A DNA stretch of 64,000 nucleotides from Magnetococcus marinus MC-1 (lineage in GTDB: Bacteria; Pseudomonadota; Magnetococcia; Magnetococcales; Magnetococcaceae). Below, piece after piece: positions 18,565 to 27,905 of this stretch (positions are counted from its first letter, which is position 1; every line of letters starts with the position of its first letter). The notes under the pieces are model-generated. The model saw nothing but the letters and a program-made list of their open reading frames with translations, did no database searches and had not been told where the DNA came from. Both the position numbers and the translations under genes were made by a program. The DNA lies in assembly GCF_000014865.1 (NCBI RefSeq), contig NC_008576.1:277501-341500 (forward strand). Reading direction: 5' to 3'.

Positions 18565-21411
18565 ATGAACATACGCTCAATTGTTTTTCTTTTTGGTTTC
18601 TCAGGATCAGCCATTCTTGCTGCGGGTATCTGGTCGTTTTCCGTGAGTTATGGGGAGGTAACGGCCCTGTTTCAACGACAAAACATCATAAGTCAGATCA
18701 CGGACCAGGGCTACCGGTTGGCTCTGTTGACCAATGAAGTGCTCTTGCAGCGCGAGATCCGCGCAGAACAGCAATGGCTCAGTTTATATAGGATGCTTGA
18801 GCAGTTTTTGGAAAAAAATGCGGCGCAACTTACCCCTGTGCAATCCTATGTTCAAGGGATCCAACATAGCCTACAAAATTTACACCAGCTGTTTGAGCGC
18901 GTAACCGAAGGCTTTAAAATTGGCCCTTTAGAAGGAAATGCTTACCAAGCTCAGCAGCGCCTGTATCTGTTACAAATGTCGCAAATTTCCATCCGCATTG
19001 CCGAATTGCAAACGCGCTTGGGAGAGTTGACCAATATAAGCAACGATGCAGCAGAAAAAACCGCCGGCTCCTCTTACGAGGGGGTACTGTTTCAGTTTGG
19101 CCTGTTTCTGTTTGCTTTGATTCTCTATGCAGTGCTCGCCATACTCTTTTTCTATACCCGCCTGTTAGAACCCTTGAACCGCTTGCACAAGGGTATCCAA
19201 CGCATTCAACAGGGAGATGTAAAACATCGGCCAAGCCATAGGGTTATGGATGAGTTGGGTGCGTTATTCGCCGCCTTTTCGCATCTGTTGGATGAACTAC
19301 AGATCGCCATAACATATCGCAAAAACAATGAAGAGCACCTTAGACAGTTGCTCAAACTCAATGAAGAAGCCTCGCATTTAAGTGAACGAGAGCTGTGTGA
19401 CCGTGGCCTTGGCATTGTGGTATCCCTAACCCAAAGTGAGGTTGGTTACCTGCATATGGTACATAGTGATCAAGAGACGCTCACACGGGTTACCTGGAAC
19501 CACCCCCGCATGGCGCTGGGTCATGCCCTGGATGATGCGCTTGTTTTTCTCAACCAAGCGGGCGTTTTAACCGATTGGGCCGCGCGGGAAAAACCGATCA
19601 TCCAAAATAACAAACCAAATTTTCAGGATGATCAAGAGGTTTCCGCAGATCGTTTTACTTTTTTTCGTCACCTGAGTGTACCGGTAATCGAGGGTAACAA
19701 TGTACGTATGGTCATGGGGGTGGGCAACAAAGCAGAAGATTATAATCAAAATGATGTGCGGCAACTTCAAACGGTTGCCAACGAAGTCGGAAAATTTGTA
19801 CAGCGTCGGCGTTCAGAAATTGCCTTGAGAATTGCCAGTGATGAAGCCTTAAAAGCCAATCGAGCGAAAAGTGACTTTTTAGCGGTCATGAGTCATGAAA
19901 TTCGCACCCCCATGAATGCCATTATGGGTATGACCGAGCTATTGGAAGAGACGGAACTGACCACCATCCAGCGTAACTATCTCTCCATCTGCCGTTCTTC
20001 AGGTCAAAATTTGCTGCAACTGATCAACGATATCCTAGATATTTCCAAGGTGGAGGCCGGGCGTATGGAGGTCGCGGTTGCGCCTTTTCATTTGCACCGT
20101 ATTATCCATGACGCCAACCAAGTCATTCTGTTTCGCGCCCAAGAGAAGGGCCTTAACCAGATTGTCTACATAGATCCTGCTGTGCCAACCATTCTTCTTG
20201 GAGATCAGGCACGCATCCGCCAGATTTTAATCAATTTTTTAGGAAATTCGGTTAAATTTACCCAATCTGGCACCATTGCGACATTGGTCACCACGCGCGC
20301 CCATGCCAATAAGGAAGATCAACTGGTGATTCACGTGGTCGACACGGGCATAGGTATTGAACAATCGGAGCAAGAAGCGATTTTTAAGGCGTTTCATCAA
20401 GTTGATTCCTCCAACCAGCGCCAACAAGGTGGTACTGGCTTAGGTTTGGCGATCTGTTTAAAGCTGGTTGCCTTGATGCAAGGTTCGGTCAGTTTAAGTA
20501 GTAGAGCGGGCAAGGGCAGCACCTTTACCTTAACGTTGCCGCTAACGGTTGCACCGGCCGAGCAGATCCAATCGCTTAAAGTGGAGCGGGGATTGACGGG
20601 CTACCATATGGTGATCTGGCATACCCACCCCATCAGCACGCTCTACATTGAGGAGATGTTCAAGGAGCGGGGGGCAAAGGTACGTAGCTGTAACCAGTCC
20701 ATGACGTTGGCCAACTGTGCCATTCAGGGGGATGCGGTTTTAGCAACGACCGATATGATGATTATCCATTACCATGAAGAGGATAAAACCAACCCGCTGG
20801 AGCTCATAAACACGATTCGATCCGAACAAAGTCTGCATGAAATCCCCGTTCTGGTTTATGGGCGCTGTTATGATCCCGCCCTGCTAAAACAGCTTAACCA
20901 GTTGGGGGTGCGCTTTTTGCCAGAGAGTCTGATGCAGGATGTTCTGTGCGAACAAATCGTGACAGAGCTCAGTAAAAGACCCCGGTCAGCGGTAACATCG
21001 GGCCAGGGGGGTACTCTGCCCATGCATATTTTACTGGTGGACGATAGTCCAGATAATATCTTTTTAATTCAAGCTTTTTTAAAAAAGACATCCTATCAAA
21101 TTAGTACGGTGTACAACGGGAAAGAGGCTGTTGAGTACGTTATGCAGGCTGACACGCCCCCGGATCTTATTCTTATGGATATTCAGATGCCCATTATGGA
21201 TGGCTATGCGGCCACCCGGCAGATCCGTTTGCTTGAACAGCAACAAGGGCAGTCGCGAATCCCCATCATTGCTCTAACGGCCCACGCCATGGCCGAAGAG
21301 GCCGAAAAGTTAAAAGCGGCGGGTTGTGATCTGCATATGGCAAAGCCCGTATCTAAACGGATCCTTTTAGAGGTGTTGGGCCGGTATCACGAGAAAATGG
21401 CATACTCATGA
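18565..21411 (+). CDS. hybrid sensor histidine kinase (TM-HAMP-GAF-HisKA-HATPase-REC-REC)
   Basis: A 948-residue membrane kinase: TM near 6-24, periplasmic helical region to about 175, TM about 177-200, HAMP (LLEPLNRLHKGIQRIQQGD), a GAF-like domain (about 275-420), and HisKA with the phospho-acceptor His444 in MSHEIRTPMNAIMG. An ATPase domain ending GGTGLGLAICLKLV follows, then a degenerate receiver (YHMVIWHTHPIS, no clear phospho-Asp), and a canonical receiver with Asp872 in LILMDIQMP. It should autophosphorylate and relay to its own receiver; no output regulator is adjacent. It likely pairs with the upstream binding protein. ATG at 18565 is preceded by an in-frame TTG. Confidence 0.93.
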   Translation: MNIRSIVFLFGFSGSAILAAGIWSFSVSYGEVTALFQRQNIISQITDQGYRLALLTNEVLLQREIRAEQQWLSLYRMLEQFLEKNAAQLTPVQSYVQGIQHSLQNLHQLFERVTEGFKIGPLEGNAYQAQQRLYLLQMSQISIRIAELQTRLGELTNISNDAAEKTAGSSYEGVLFQFGLFLFALILYAVLAILFFYTRLLEPLNRLHKGIQRIQQGDVKHRPSHRVMDELGALFAAFSHLLDELQIAITYRKNNEEHLRQLLKLNEEASHLSERELCDRGLGIVVSLTQSEVGYLHMVHSDQETLTRVTWNHPRMALGHALDDALVFLNQAGVLTDWAAREKPIIQNNKPNFQDDQEVSADRFTFFRHLSVPVIEGNNVRMVMGVGNKAEDYNQNDVRQLQTVANEVGKFVQRRRSEIALRIASDEALKANRAKSDFLAVMSHEIRTPMNAIMGMTELLEETELTTIQRNYLSICRSSGQNLLQLINDILDISKVEAGRMEVAVAPFHLHRIIHDANQVILFRAQEKGLNQIVYIDPAVPTILLGDQARIRQILINFLGNSVKFTQSGTIATLVTTRAHANKEDQLVIHVVDTGIGIEQSEQEAIFKAFHQVDSSNQRQQGGTGLGLAICLKLVALMQGSVSLSSRAGKGSTFTLTLPLTVAPAEQIQSLKVERGLTGYHMVIWHTHPISTLYIEEMFKERGAKVRSCNQSMTLANCAIQGDAVLATTDMMIIHYHEEDKTNPLELINTIRSEQSLHEIPVLVYGRCYDPALLKQLNQLGVRFLPESLMQDVLCEQIVTELSKRPRSAVTSGQGGTLPMHILLVDDSPDNIFLIQAFLKKTSYQISTVYNGKEAVEYVMQADTPPDLILMDIQMPIMDGYAATRQIRLLEQQQGQSRIPIIALTAHAMAEEAEKLKAAGCDLHMAKPVSKRILLEVLGRYHEKMAYS

Positions 21412-21670
21412 TACCCACCGATCCCACGCAAAATATTTTCATCACCAAAGCATAGAGTCGCCACCCATTTGTTAAGACGGCACCAAGCAGCCCTGCTGGT
21501 GTCCCACCGAGTGCGCTTTTCATACCTCCTGTGCCACCCCCTTTGAAGAGATTTGCCCTTGGCACTGGCCTTGCTCAAAGAGAGACATGGGTGCGCTATT
21601 CCGTGTCGATTTTACCGGTTTATCCTCGCCCAATATCGGATCTCTACAGAAAATTGAAGCGATTGAAATC

Positions 21671-22384
21671 ATGGATCAATCATCAAGTTGGTTACGCATT
21701 TTCGGGCTGCTGGCTTTAATGTTATTCATGTTTCATCCTCCGCAAGAGGGGTGGAGTAAGAACGTGGCGATGCCCACCGAGGGAGGGCAAAATGTGCCTC
21801 CTGTGGTCACCGTTGCCCATGGTCTGCATACGGTGTTATTAGCGAGCACCAGCCGTCAGGATGAGGCTGTGGCGACACACTTAGCGGTGCAAAAGATCGG
21901 TTTGCAACAGGTTTGGTGTCGCAAGCAGCCAGATATGCGTCCCCCCCAGATCCAAGTGATCGCGGGGCCATACAGCACCACCACCCAGGCCCAGCAACTG
22001 CGGGATTGGGTGGCTCGGCGCACAGGCATTCAGGGCATGTTACGGGTGACCCAATATCCTGAGGTGGTGCCTGATGCGCAAACACGTCTTAAAACATGCG
22101 GTGAGTCGGGTCGTCGGTTGCCTGTAAATGCGCCGAGCACCGCAGCAGAGGGCGACTATATTGTTCTGGTGGGTGCCTTTGGTAGTCAGCAGAACGGTAC
22201 TTTGGTGTTGGAAAACCTGCTGCATAAAAACATCCCTGCACGGATGAAGATGGTCGGTCAGGGTGAACGTAGCCGTTTCAACATTATGGTGGGTCCTTTT
22301 AAGGATAAATGGGACGCCGAGGATGTGGTGCGTCTGATTAAGGATGAGACCGGTTTAACTGCGCAATATCAGCAGATACATTGA
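21671..22384 (+). CDS. SPOR-domain protein
   Basis: The protein has an N-terminal membrane segment (WLRIFGLLALMLFMF) and two SPOR-like units, the second clear (GDYIVLVGAFGSQQNGTLVLENLLHKNIPARMK ... FNIMVGPF) and the first weaker (HTVLLASTSRQDEAVATHL ... IQVIAGPYSTTTQA). SPOR domains bind denuded peptidoglycan at division sites or other remodelled wall. ATG at 21671 (237 residues) puts the membrane segment at the N-terminus. An upstream ATG at 21587 with AGAGAG is possible and would add 28 residues. Confidence 0.75.
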   Translation: MDQSSSWLRIFGLLALMLFMFHPPQEGWSKNVAMPTEGGQNVPPVVTVAHGLHTVLLASTSRQDEAVATHLAVQKIGLQQVWCRKQPDMRPPQIQVIAGPYSTTTQAQQLRDWVARRTGIQGMLRVTQYPEVVPDAQTRLKTCGESGRRLPVNAPSTAAEGDYIVLVGAFGSQQNGTLVLENLLHKNIPARMKMVGQGERSRFNIMVGPFKDKWDAEDVVRLIKDETGLTAQYQQIH

Positions 22385-22481
22385 GTTATACGGCAGAGCG
22401 GGTGGGATGATCACCCAGTGGGGCGACGTGTGAGGCTATTTTTCCAAACCTGAACATGGATGAGAGAAGTGACCCATCGCT

Positions 22482-23840
22482 ATGGCTAAGGCAAAAGAAC
22501 AGTTTGTCTGTACCGAGTGCGGGGCAGAGTACAGTCAGTGGCAAGGAAAATGTCACACCTGCCAAGCATGGAACAGTCTCAAGGCATTTACCCCGGCTAA
22601 AAAAGGGGCGCGTGCGGCCCATCCCACCCTTGGGGTGGCCATGGAGCCCATTACTCTGGATAGCGTGGCGGGGGGTGAAGCCCCCCGCATTCAAATTGGG
22701 ATCTCAGAGCTAGATCGGGTGCTGGGTGGGGGTTTGGTCTCTGGGGCCGCCATCTTAATTGGTGGGGATCCAGGCATCGGTAAATCGACCTTGCTCATGG
22801 GGGCGTTGGCCAAATTGAGCACCAGCCTGCGGGTGTTGTATGTCTCGGGTGAAGAGTCGCTGATACAGCTCAAGCTGCGGGCGGAGCGCATGGGGGTGGA
22901 TGGCGCCAACTTTTGGGTGTTCATGGAAAACCGCTTAGAGGCGGTGGAAGAGGCGGTAAATAAACAGCAGCCTGATGTGCTGGTGGTGGACTCAATCCAG
23001 ACCATCGCCGGGGATGAAATTCCCTCTGCTGCGGGCACGGTGACCCAGGTGCGGGAGTGTGCCTCGCGCATGATTCAGTGGGCTAAGCGGCGCAATATGG
23101 CGCTCTTTCTCATCGGTCATGTGACCAAAGAGGGGCAGATTGCTGGTCCGCGTATTTTGGAGCATATGGTGGATACGGTGCTCTATTTTGAGGGGGAGCG
23201 GGGCCATAGTTACCGTATTTTACGGGCGGTTAAAAACCGCTTTGGGGCGGCCAATGAGATTGGCGTGTTCGAGATGCGTGAGAACGGTTTGGCGCAGGTA
23301 ACCAACCCTTCAGAGCTGTTTTTAGCCGAGCGGGTAGGTGGAGCGGCGGGCTCGGTGGTTTATGCGGGGTTGGAGGGCACACGGCCCGTTTTGATTGAAA
23401 TTCAATCCCTGGTTACCCCCAGCCCGCTCCCCCAACCCCGGCGCAACACGGTGGGGATAGATACCAACCGCTTAGCGATGCTCATTGCGGTGTTGGAGAA
23501 ACGGTTGGGGTTGGGGCTGTTTAACCACGATATTTTTCTGAATGTGGCGGGGGGATTTCGCATCAATGAGCCCTCGGCGGATTTGGCAGTGACGCTCTCC
23601 CTTTATGCAGCGTTGCGAAACATTAGTCTGGACCCTGGCATGGTGGTGCTGGGCGAGGTGGGTCTGGCAGGGGAGGTGCGGGCGGTCTCCCACGCGACGA
23701 CCCGTTTAAAAGAGGCGCAAAAATTAGGTTTTACCCGCTGTATTTTACCAAAAAAAAGTATGAAAGGGGTGCCCGATGGGTTGGGTATTACCCTGCATCC
23801 GGTGGCGCTGATTGAAGATGCTATTGCGCTGTTGGCATGA
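22482..23840 (+). CDS. radA: DNA repair protein RadA
   Basis: RadA is a RecA-like motor that promotes branch migration in recombination. The 452-residue protein has the N-terminal zinc finger (Cys10, Cys13, Cys24, Cys27), Walker A GGDPGIGKST near 95-104, Walker B VLVVDSIQTI, the RadA-specific KNRFG at about 251-255, and a C-terminal Lon-protease-like domain (GGFRINEPSADLAV ... GEVGLAGEVRAV). Length is standard. It lies upstream of cvpA-purF. Confidence 0.97.
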   Translation: MAKAKEQFVCTECGAEYSQWQGKCHTCQAWNSLKAFTPAKKGARAAHPTLGVAMEPITLDSVAGGEAPRIQIGISELDRVLGGGLVSGAAILIGGDPGIGKSTLLMGALAKLSTSLRVLYVSGEESLIQLKLRAERMGVDGANFWVFMENRLEAVEEAVNKQQPDVLVVDSIQTIAGDEIPSAAGTVTQVRECASRMIQWAKRRNMALFLIGHVTKEGQIAGPRILEHMVDTVLYFEGERGHSYRILRAVKNRFGAANEIGVFEMRENGLAQVTNPSELFLAERVGGAAGSVVYAGLEGTRPVLIEIQSLVTPSPLPQPRRNTVGIDTNRLAMLIAVLEKRLGLGLFNHDIFLNVAGGFRINEPSADLAVTLSLYAALRNISLDPGMVVLGEVGLAGEVRAVSHATTRLKEAQKLGFTRCILPKKSMKGVPDGLGITLHPVALIEDAIALLA

Positions 23841-23957
23841 AGGTGAAGGGGTTTTAGGGATGTAAGCCGTGGTCGGCCCGCAGGGTACGGTGGGGCCCGA
23901 TAAGCGTGTTACATACCATGGATTTACAGCTATCTTTTTAGTGAAACGAGGTATCCC

Positions 23958-24608
23958 ATGATCTGGTTTGATTATCTGTTGATTTTCATCCTCGGTTCTG
24001 TTTTGCTGCTAGCCGCAAACCGGGGCTTTTTTCGCGAGGTGTTCGCCCTGATTGGTTGGGTGTTGGCGTTCATTGCCACCACCTTTTTAAGTGGCCGCTT
24101 AGCCGCTCATCTGGGCCACTATGTGGCCGATGCAGAGATGGTGCGTATTATGGCCATTTCGTTGGTCTTTATCAGTACCTTAATGGCCGTATGGGGAATT
24201 GGCTATCTGTTGAATTGGGCCATTGCCCCCGCTCAATTAAACTGGCAAGATCGCATCCTGGGGATGAGCTTTGGCCTGGTTCGTGGTATGCTGGTCATCT
24301 TGATTGGGTTTAGCACGGTGATGGCCTTTGGTGGACCACCCCAAGGGGTGATGAAACGCTCCGTCTTGGCGCAGCATTTTGCCCAGGGTGCATGGCGTTT
24401 AAGTATTCTGCAACCGTCGGACTCCATGTTGCGGGTGCAGGGGGATGAACGTCCCACCCGCATTCAGACCGTGCCGGTGCCCACCTGGGAGGCCGATGAA
24501 CGCACGTTGGAGGCTTGGTTGCATCGGCCATTGGAAGCCCCCCCTGCGGAGCTACCGGCACCGATTATGATCCATAAGCAGGTAGAAAAAGTAACACGTC
24601 TTTTTTAA
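23958..24608 (+). CDS. cvpA: CvpA family membrane protein
   Basis: A 216-residue protein with about four membrane helices in the first 125 residues (YLLIFILGSVLLLAAN; VFALIGWVLAFIATTF; MAISLVFISTLMAVWGIGYLL; GLVRGMLVILIGFSTVM). It shows the CvpA consensus RGFFREVFALIGW and DRILGMSFGLVRG. The C-terminal 85 residues are soluble and proline-rich. CvpA proteins are inner-membrane proteins of unclear biochemical role, linked to colicin V export and envelope stress. Its place before purF is the conserved order. Confidence 0.9.
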   Translation: MIWFDYLLIFILGSVLLLAANRGFFREVFALIGWVLAFIATTFLSGRLAAHLGHYVADAEMVRIMAISLVFISTLMAVWGIGYLLNWAIAPAQLNWQDRILGMSFGLVRGMLVILIGFSTVMAFGGPPQGVMKRSVLAQHFAQGAWRLSILQPSDSMLRVQGDERPTRIQTVPVPTWEADERTLEAWLHRPLEAPPAELPAPIMIHKQVEKVTRLF

Positions 24609-24781
24609 AGCGCAGGCTGCATGTTTACGATATGCTAACAGCGCGTTAATGGCGGGTCTGTGGGGTAGCTATTACAACGCAGGCCCAGCTCGTGGTCACT
24701 ACGCCATTTTACCGACGCAGTGACTTTGGGGGTGTATGGACCTTTGCCATACCACGTACGACCATAGAGCGGAATTGACCC

Positions 24782-26212
24782 TTGTTTGATCCTACCGACG
24801 AACATTTTCATGATGAGTGTGGCGTGTTTGGTGTTTACAACCATGCCGAAGCCGCCAATTTGACCTATCTGGGTCTTTACGCTTTGCAGCACCGGGGGCA
24901 GGAGTCCGGTGGCATCGTCTCGGTGCAAGATCGCATCTTTCACACCACCCGTGGTCAGGGCTTGGTGGCAGACGTTTTCAAACAGAGAGAGTTGGACGCC
25001 CTGGAGGGGGATAAGGCCATCGGTCATGTGCGCTACTCCACCACCGGGGGTAGTGCCAACAGCCGTAACCTACAACCGCTGGTGGTGGATACCGCCGACG
25101 GTGGTTTGGCCATTGCCCACAACGGTAACTTGGTCAACGGTACCGAGATGCGCCGCATGCTGGAACGTCGCGGCTCGATCTTTCAATCCACCATGGATAC
25201 CGAAGTCATTGTGCATTTGACCGCGCTATCGCGGGAGAACACCTTTTCGGATCGGCTGGTGGAGGCGCTCAAACAGGTACAGGGTGCCTATGCCTTGGTG
25301 GCGATGGATGAGAACCAGATCATTGTGGTGCGTGACCCCCACGGTCTGCGCCCGCTGGTACTGGGCAAGGTGGGCGAGAAGGGCATTGTGGTCTCGTCAG
25401 AAACCTGTGCCCTTAATCTGATCGAGGCTCAGTTCTGGCGGGATGTGGAACCCGGCGAAATGGTGGTCATTAGCCCCGACGGCATACGCTCTTACTTTCC
25501 ATTCCAAAAACAGAAGCGCTCTTTTTGCGTTTTTGAATATATCTACTTTGCCCGTCCTGATTCTAACCTGGATGGCATCAACGTCTATAATGCGCGTAAG
25601 GCGATTGGTGCTAAATTGGCGGAAGAGTCACCGGTAGAGGCCGATGTTATCATTCCGGTGCCGGACTCTGGGGTGCCATCGGCGTTGGGTTTTTCCCAGG
25701 CGTCGGGCATACCCTTTGAGCTGGGTATTATCCGTAACCACTATGTGGGACGTACCTTTATCGAACCTCAGCAGCAGATTCGCCATTTTGGGGTAAAGAT
25801 TAAGCTCAATGCCAACCCCCACATTTTTAAAGGCAAGCGGGTGGTATTGGTGGATGATTCGGTGGTGCGGGGTACCACCAGCCGTAAAATTGTTAAAATG
25901 GTGCGGGCTGCGGGTGCCCGCGAGGTGCATGTGCGCATCTCTTCGCCCCCCACCACCAACCCCTGCTTTTATGGCATTGATACCCCAACTCGACAGGAGC
26001 TGTTGGCCTCTAGCCATACTGTGAGCGAGATGTGCAGCTACATTACCGCAGACTCCCTCTGTTATATCTCCCTTGAGGGTCTCTACAGCGCCCTGAATGC
26101 CAAACGGGTGGACTATTGTGATGCCTGTTTTAGTGGGGAGTATCCGATCCCTTTTCCCAATCAAGTGGGGGATCAACAGCTAACCTTGCTGAAAGAGTCC
26201 TTCTATAAATAA
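24782..26212 (+). CDS. purF: amidophosphoribosyltransferase
   Basis: PurF converts PRPP and glutamine to 5-phosphoribosylamine, the first step of purine synthesis. The 476-residue protein begins with a short propeptide before the Ntn nucleophile Cys13 (DECGVFGVYNH). It has the class II amidotransferase segments GHVRYSTTG and IAHNGNL, and the PRPP loop VVLVDDSVVRGTTSRK near 354-369. Cysteines for an Fe-S cluster are present as in Bacillus-type enzymes (CFYGID, EMCSYI, CDACFSGEYP). The start must be TTG at 24782, since no ATG or GTG precedes Cys13 in frame. Confidence 0.95.
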   Translation: MFDPTDEHFHDECGVFGVYNHAEAANLTYLGLYALQHRGQESGGIVSVQDRIFHTTRGQGLVADVFKQRELDALEGDKAIGHVRYSTTGGSANSRNLQPLVVDTADGGLAIAHNGNLVNGTEMRRMLERRGSIFQSTMDTEVIVHLTALSRENTFSDRLVEALKQVQGAYALVAMDENQIIVVRDPHGLRPLVLGKVGEKGIVVSSETCALNLIEAQFWRDVEPGEMVVISPDGIRSYFPFQKQKRSFCVFEYIYFARPDSNLDGINVYNARKAIGAKLAEESPVEADVIIPVPDSGVPSALGFSQASGIPFELGIIRNHYVGRTFIEPQQQIRHFGVKIKLNANPHIFKGKRVVLVDDSVVRGTTSRKIVKMVRAAGAREVHVRISSPPTTNPCFYGIDTPTRQELLASSHTVSEMCSYITADSLCYISLEGLYSALNAKRVDYCDACFSGEYPIPFPNQVGDQQLTLLKESFYK

Positions 26213-26275
26213 CCAAGTTCGGGTCTGTGCCTCGCTGCTTTAAGGTACGGCCCAAGTTTTGTTGTTCGGCATAAA

Positions 26276-26308
26276 GGCCCCCCTTGGTCAAACTGAGGGG
26301 GGCTTTTT
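26276..26308 (+). terminator. purF terminator
   Basis: GGCCCCCC pairs with GGGGGGCT around an unpaired loop and is followed by TTTTT, about 65 nt after purF. Confidence 0.85.
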
Positions 26309-26433
26309 GTTTGAGTGGGATAAATCCTCTGAACCCCGCCACTTTTTCCGTTTGATTGGGCCTGTTGGCTCCCCCCTTTGGCACAAACTGTGAAGAGTAG
26401 GCTCGTTAGGGCGTCGAGGAAGGATTCTGGAAT

Positions 26434-26450
26434 TTGGCACAAGCCGTGCA
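26434..26450 (+). promoter_or_regulatory. sigma-54-like promoter of the flagellar operon
   Basis: TTGGCACAAGCCGTGCA matches the -24/-12 consensus TTGGCAC-N5-TTGCA with one mismatch, and the GG and GC doublets are exactly 10 nt apart. It lies 66 nt upstream of flgB in a gap bounded on the left by the purF terminator. Many polar flagellar systems use RpoN. A related but broken copy (TTGGCACAAACTGTGAA, lacking GC) lies about 56 nt upstream. Confidence 0.6.
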
Positions 26451-26515
26451 GTTTCAGGGATAACCGGTGGTGGGAACCGGTGTTGAACCGTCAATAACGT
26501 GACTGGAGGCATACC

Positions 26516-26929
26516 ATGTCCGGATTTGGACTGCTGGGCAACAGCGGGGCATTTAAGGCTAATTTACTGGATCTGCGCCAACGGCGTCAGGATATCATCG
26601 CTGCCAACATTGCCAATGCAGATACCCCCGGCTACAAAGCGCGTCGTTTAAGCTTTGAAGAGGAGTTGGCTAAATCGACCCCGCGGGATGGGGATCTGCC
26701 CATGGCACGTAGCGATCCACGGCATCTGCCCGCCCAAGGTTTTTTAGCGGCGTCCGGTGAGATACAAGAGGTGGAAACGCCCATCTCTAAGGGAGATATG
26801 AACAGTGTTGATATGGAGCAAGAGATGGCTCGGCAGACCGCCAACCAACTGCTCTATAACTATGCCACTCAATCTCTGAATGGCCAGATTACCAAGATGA
26901 AGATGGCGATTCGCGGCGAAGTGCGTTAA
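26516..26929 (+). CDS. flgB: flagellar basal-body rod protein FlgB
   Basis: FlgB forms the proximal rod of the flagellar basal body in the periplasm. The 137-residue protein has the rod signature LRQRRQDIIAANIANADTPGYKA near residues 21-41 and the C-terminal helix MARQTANQLLYNYATQSLNGQI. As usual for rod proteins there is no signal peptide; it goes out through the type III export gate. It is first in the flgB-flgC-fliE-fliF-fliG-fliH-fliI run. TGGAGG precedes the ATG. Confidence 0.96.
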   Translation: MSGFGLLGNSGAFKANLLDLRQRRQDIIAANIANADTPGYKARRLSFEEELAKSTPRDGDLPMARSDPRHLPAQGFLAASGEIQEVETPISKGDMNSVDMEQEMARQTANQLLYNYATQSLNGQITKMKMAIRGEVR

Positions 26930-27025
26930 GCAACCGATTAATGGGGTCGACAGCTCAAGGATGAGCGGGCCATAACCACCACGGATGGGTGACAACCTCG
27001 AACGAGCTTGGCTCAGAGGTGCAGC

Positions 27026-27451
27026 ATGGATTTTTTAACATCCTTTAAGGTGACGGCATCGGGTTTGGCGGCGCAGCGTCTTCGCATGAACATCATCAGC
27101 GAAAACGTGGCCAATGCACAGACCACCCGCACCCCAGAAGGGGGACCTTACAAGCGGCGTGATCCGGTTTTTATGTCCCGTCCGTTCCAGGATTATCTAA
27201 CCCGCGAGGAGTCGGCGGGGGCGACTGGTGTGGCGGTGGATCGGGTCAATGTGGATCATCGGCCACCCCGGTTGCAGTATGATCCCAACCATCCCGATGC
27301 CAACGCCGATGGTTATGTGGCCATGCCCAACATTGATGTCATGACCGAAATGGTCAACATGATGTCCGCCAGCCGCTCTTACGAGGCCAATGTGTCGGTG
27401 CTCAATGCCTCGAAGCAGATGGCGCTTAAAGCGCTGGAAATCGGACGTTAA
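27026..27451 (+). CDS. flgC: flagellar basal-body rod protein FlgC
   Basis: A 141-residue rod protein: N-terminal FKVTASGLAAQRLRMNIISENVANAQTT, central GYVAMPNIDVMTEMVNMMSASRSYEANV and C-terminal ASKQMALKALEIGR are all FlgC hallmarks. ATG at 27026 follows AGAGGT. An upstream in-frame TTG is not needed. The 96-nt gap after flgB holds a short hairpin (GCTCA-AGGA-TGAGC). Confidence 0.96.
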   Translation: MDFLTSFKVTASGLAAQRLRMNIISENVANAQTTRTPEGGPYKRRDPVFMSRPFQDYLTREESAGATGVAVDRVNVDHRPPRLQYDPNHPDANADGYVAMPNIDVMTEMVNMMSASRSYEANVSVLNASKQMALKALEIGR

Positions 27452-27465
27452 GGGGAGGATAGATC

Positions 27466-27777
27466 ATGAAAATAGCTGCACTACCGCAACTGCCTAACAT
27501 TGCCCAACTCAGTAAGGGCATGAGTTTGAGTAGCACCAAAGCGGGGGGGCCGTGGGAGTCGTTTTCCACCCTGCTTTCCCAGCAGATTAAAGAGACCCAG
27601 CAGCTGGAGAAGAAGGCGCGCGTATTGGGTGAAAAGGCGATGCTCGGTAATGCCGGGGTAAGCCTGCATGAGGCGCAGATTGCGGGGGCGACCGCCGAGC
27701 TGCATATGCAGCTGTTGGTGCAGACCCGTAACAAGGCGGTTGAGGTTTATAAAGAGGTTATGAACATGCCGGTCTAA
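27466..27777 (+). CDS. fliE: flagellar hook-basal body protein FliE
   Basis: FliE joins the MS ring to the rod and belongs to the first exported proteins. The 103-residue product has the family C-terminal half LHEAQIAGATAELHMQLLVQTRNKAVEVYKEVMNMPV. It is 14 nt after flgC. The sequence GGTCTG-TACG-CAGACC forms a perfect hairpin right after its stop codon. Confidence 0.93.
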   Translation: MKIAALPQLPNIAQLSKGMSLSSTKAGGPWESFSTLLSQQIKETQQLEKKARVLGEKAMLGNAGVSLHEAQIAGATAELHMQLLVQTRNKAVEVYKEVMNMPV

Positions 27778-27905
27778 GGTCTGTACGCAGACCGGTTGAT
27801 CCGGAATTATTTACTTCGTAGGGCCAGGATGGCCCCGGCGAAGGCGCCGAGCCAAGGGATTGGGCGCGGCGTGGGCATTACTGCTTTTGACGTGGGACGA
27901 AGATC

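Noticed and set aside
26378-26394. Second sigma-54 promoter
   Set aside because: The -12 element lacks GC at the required spacing.
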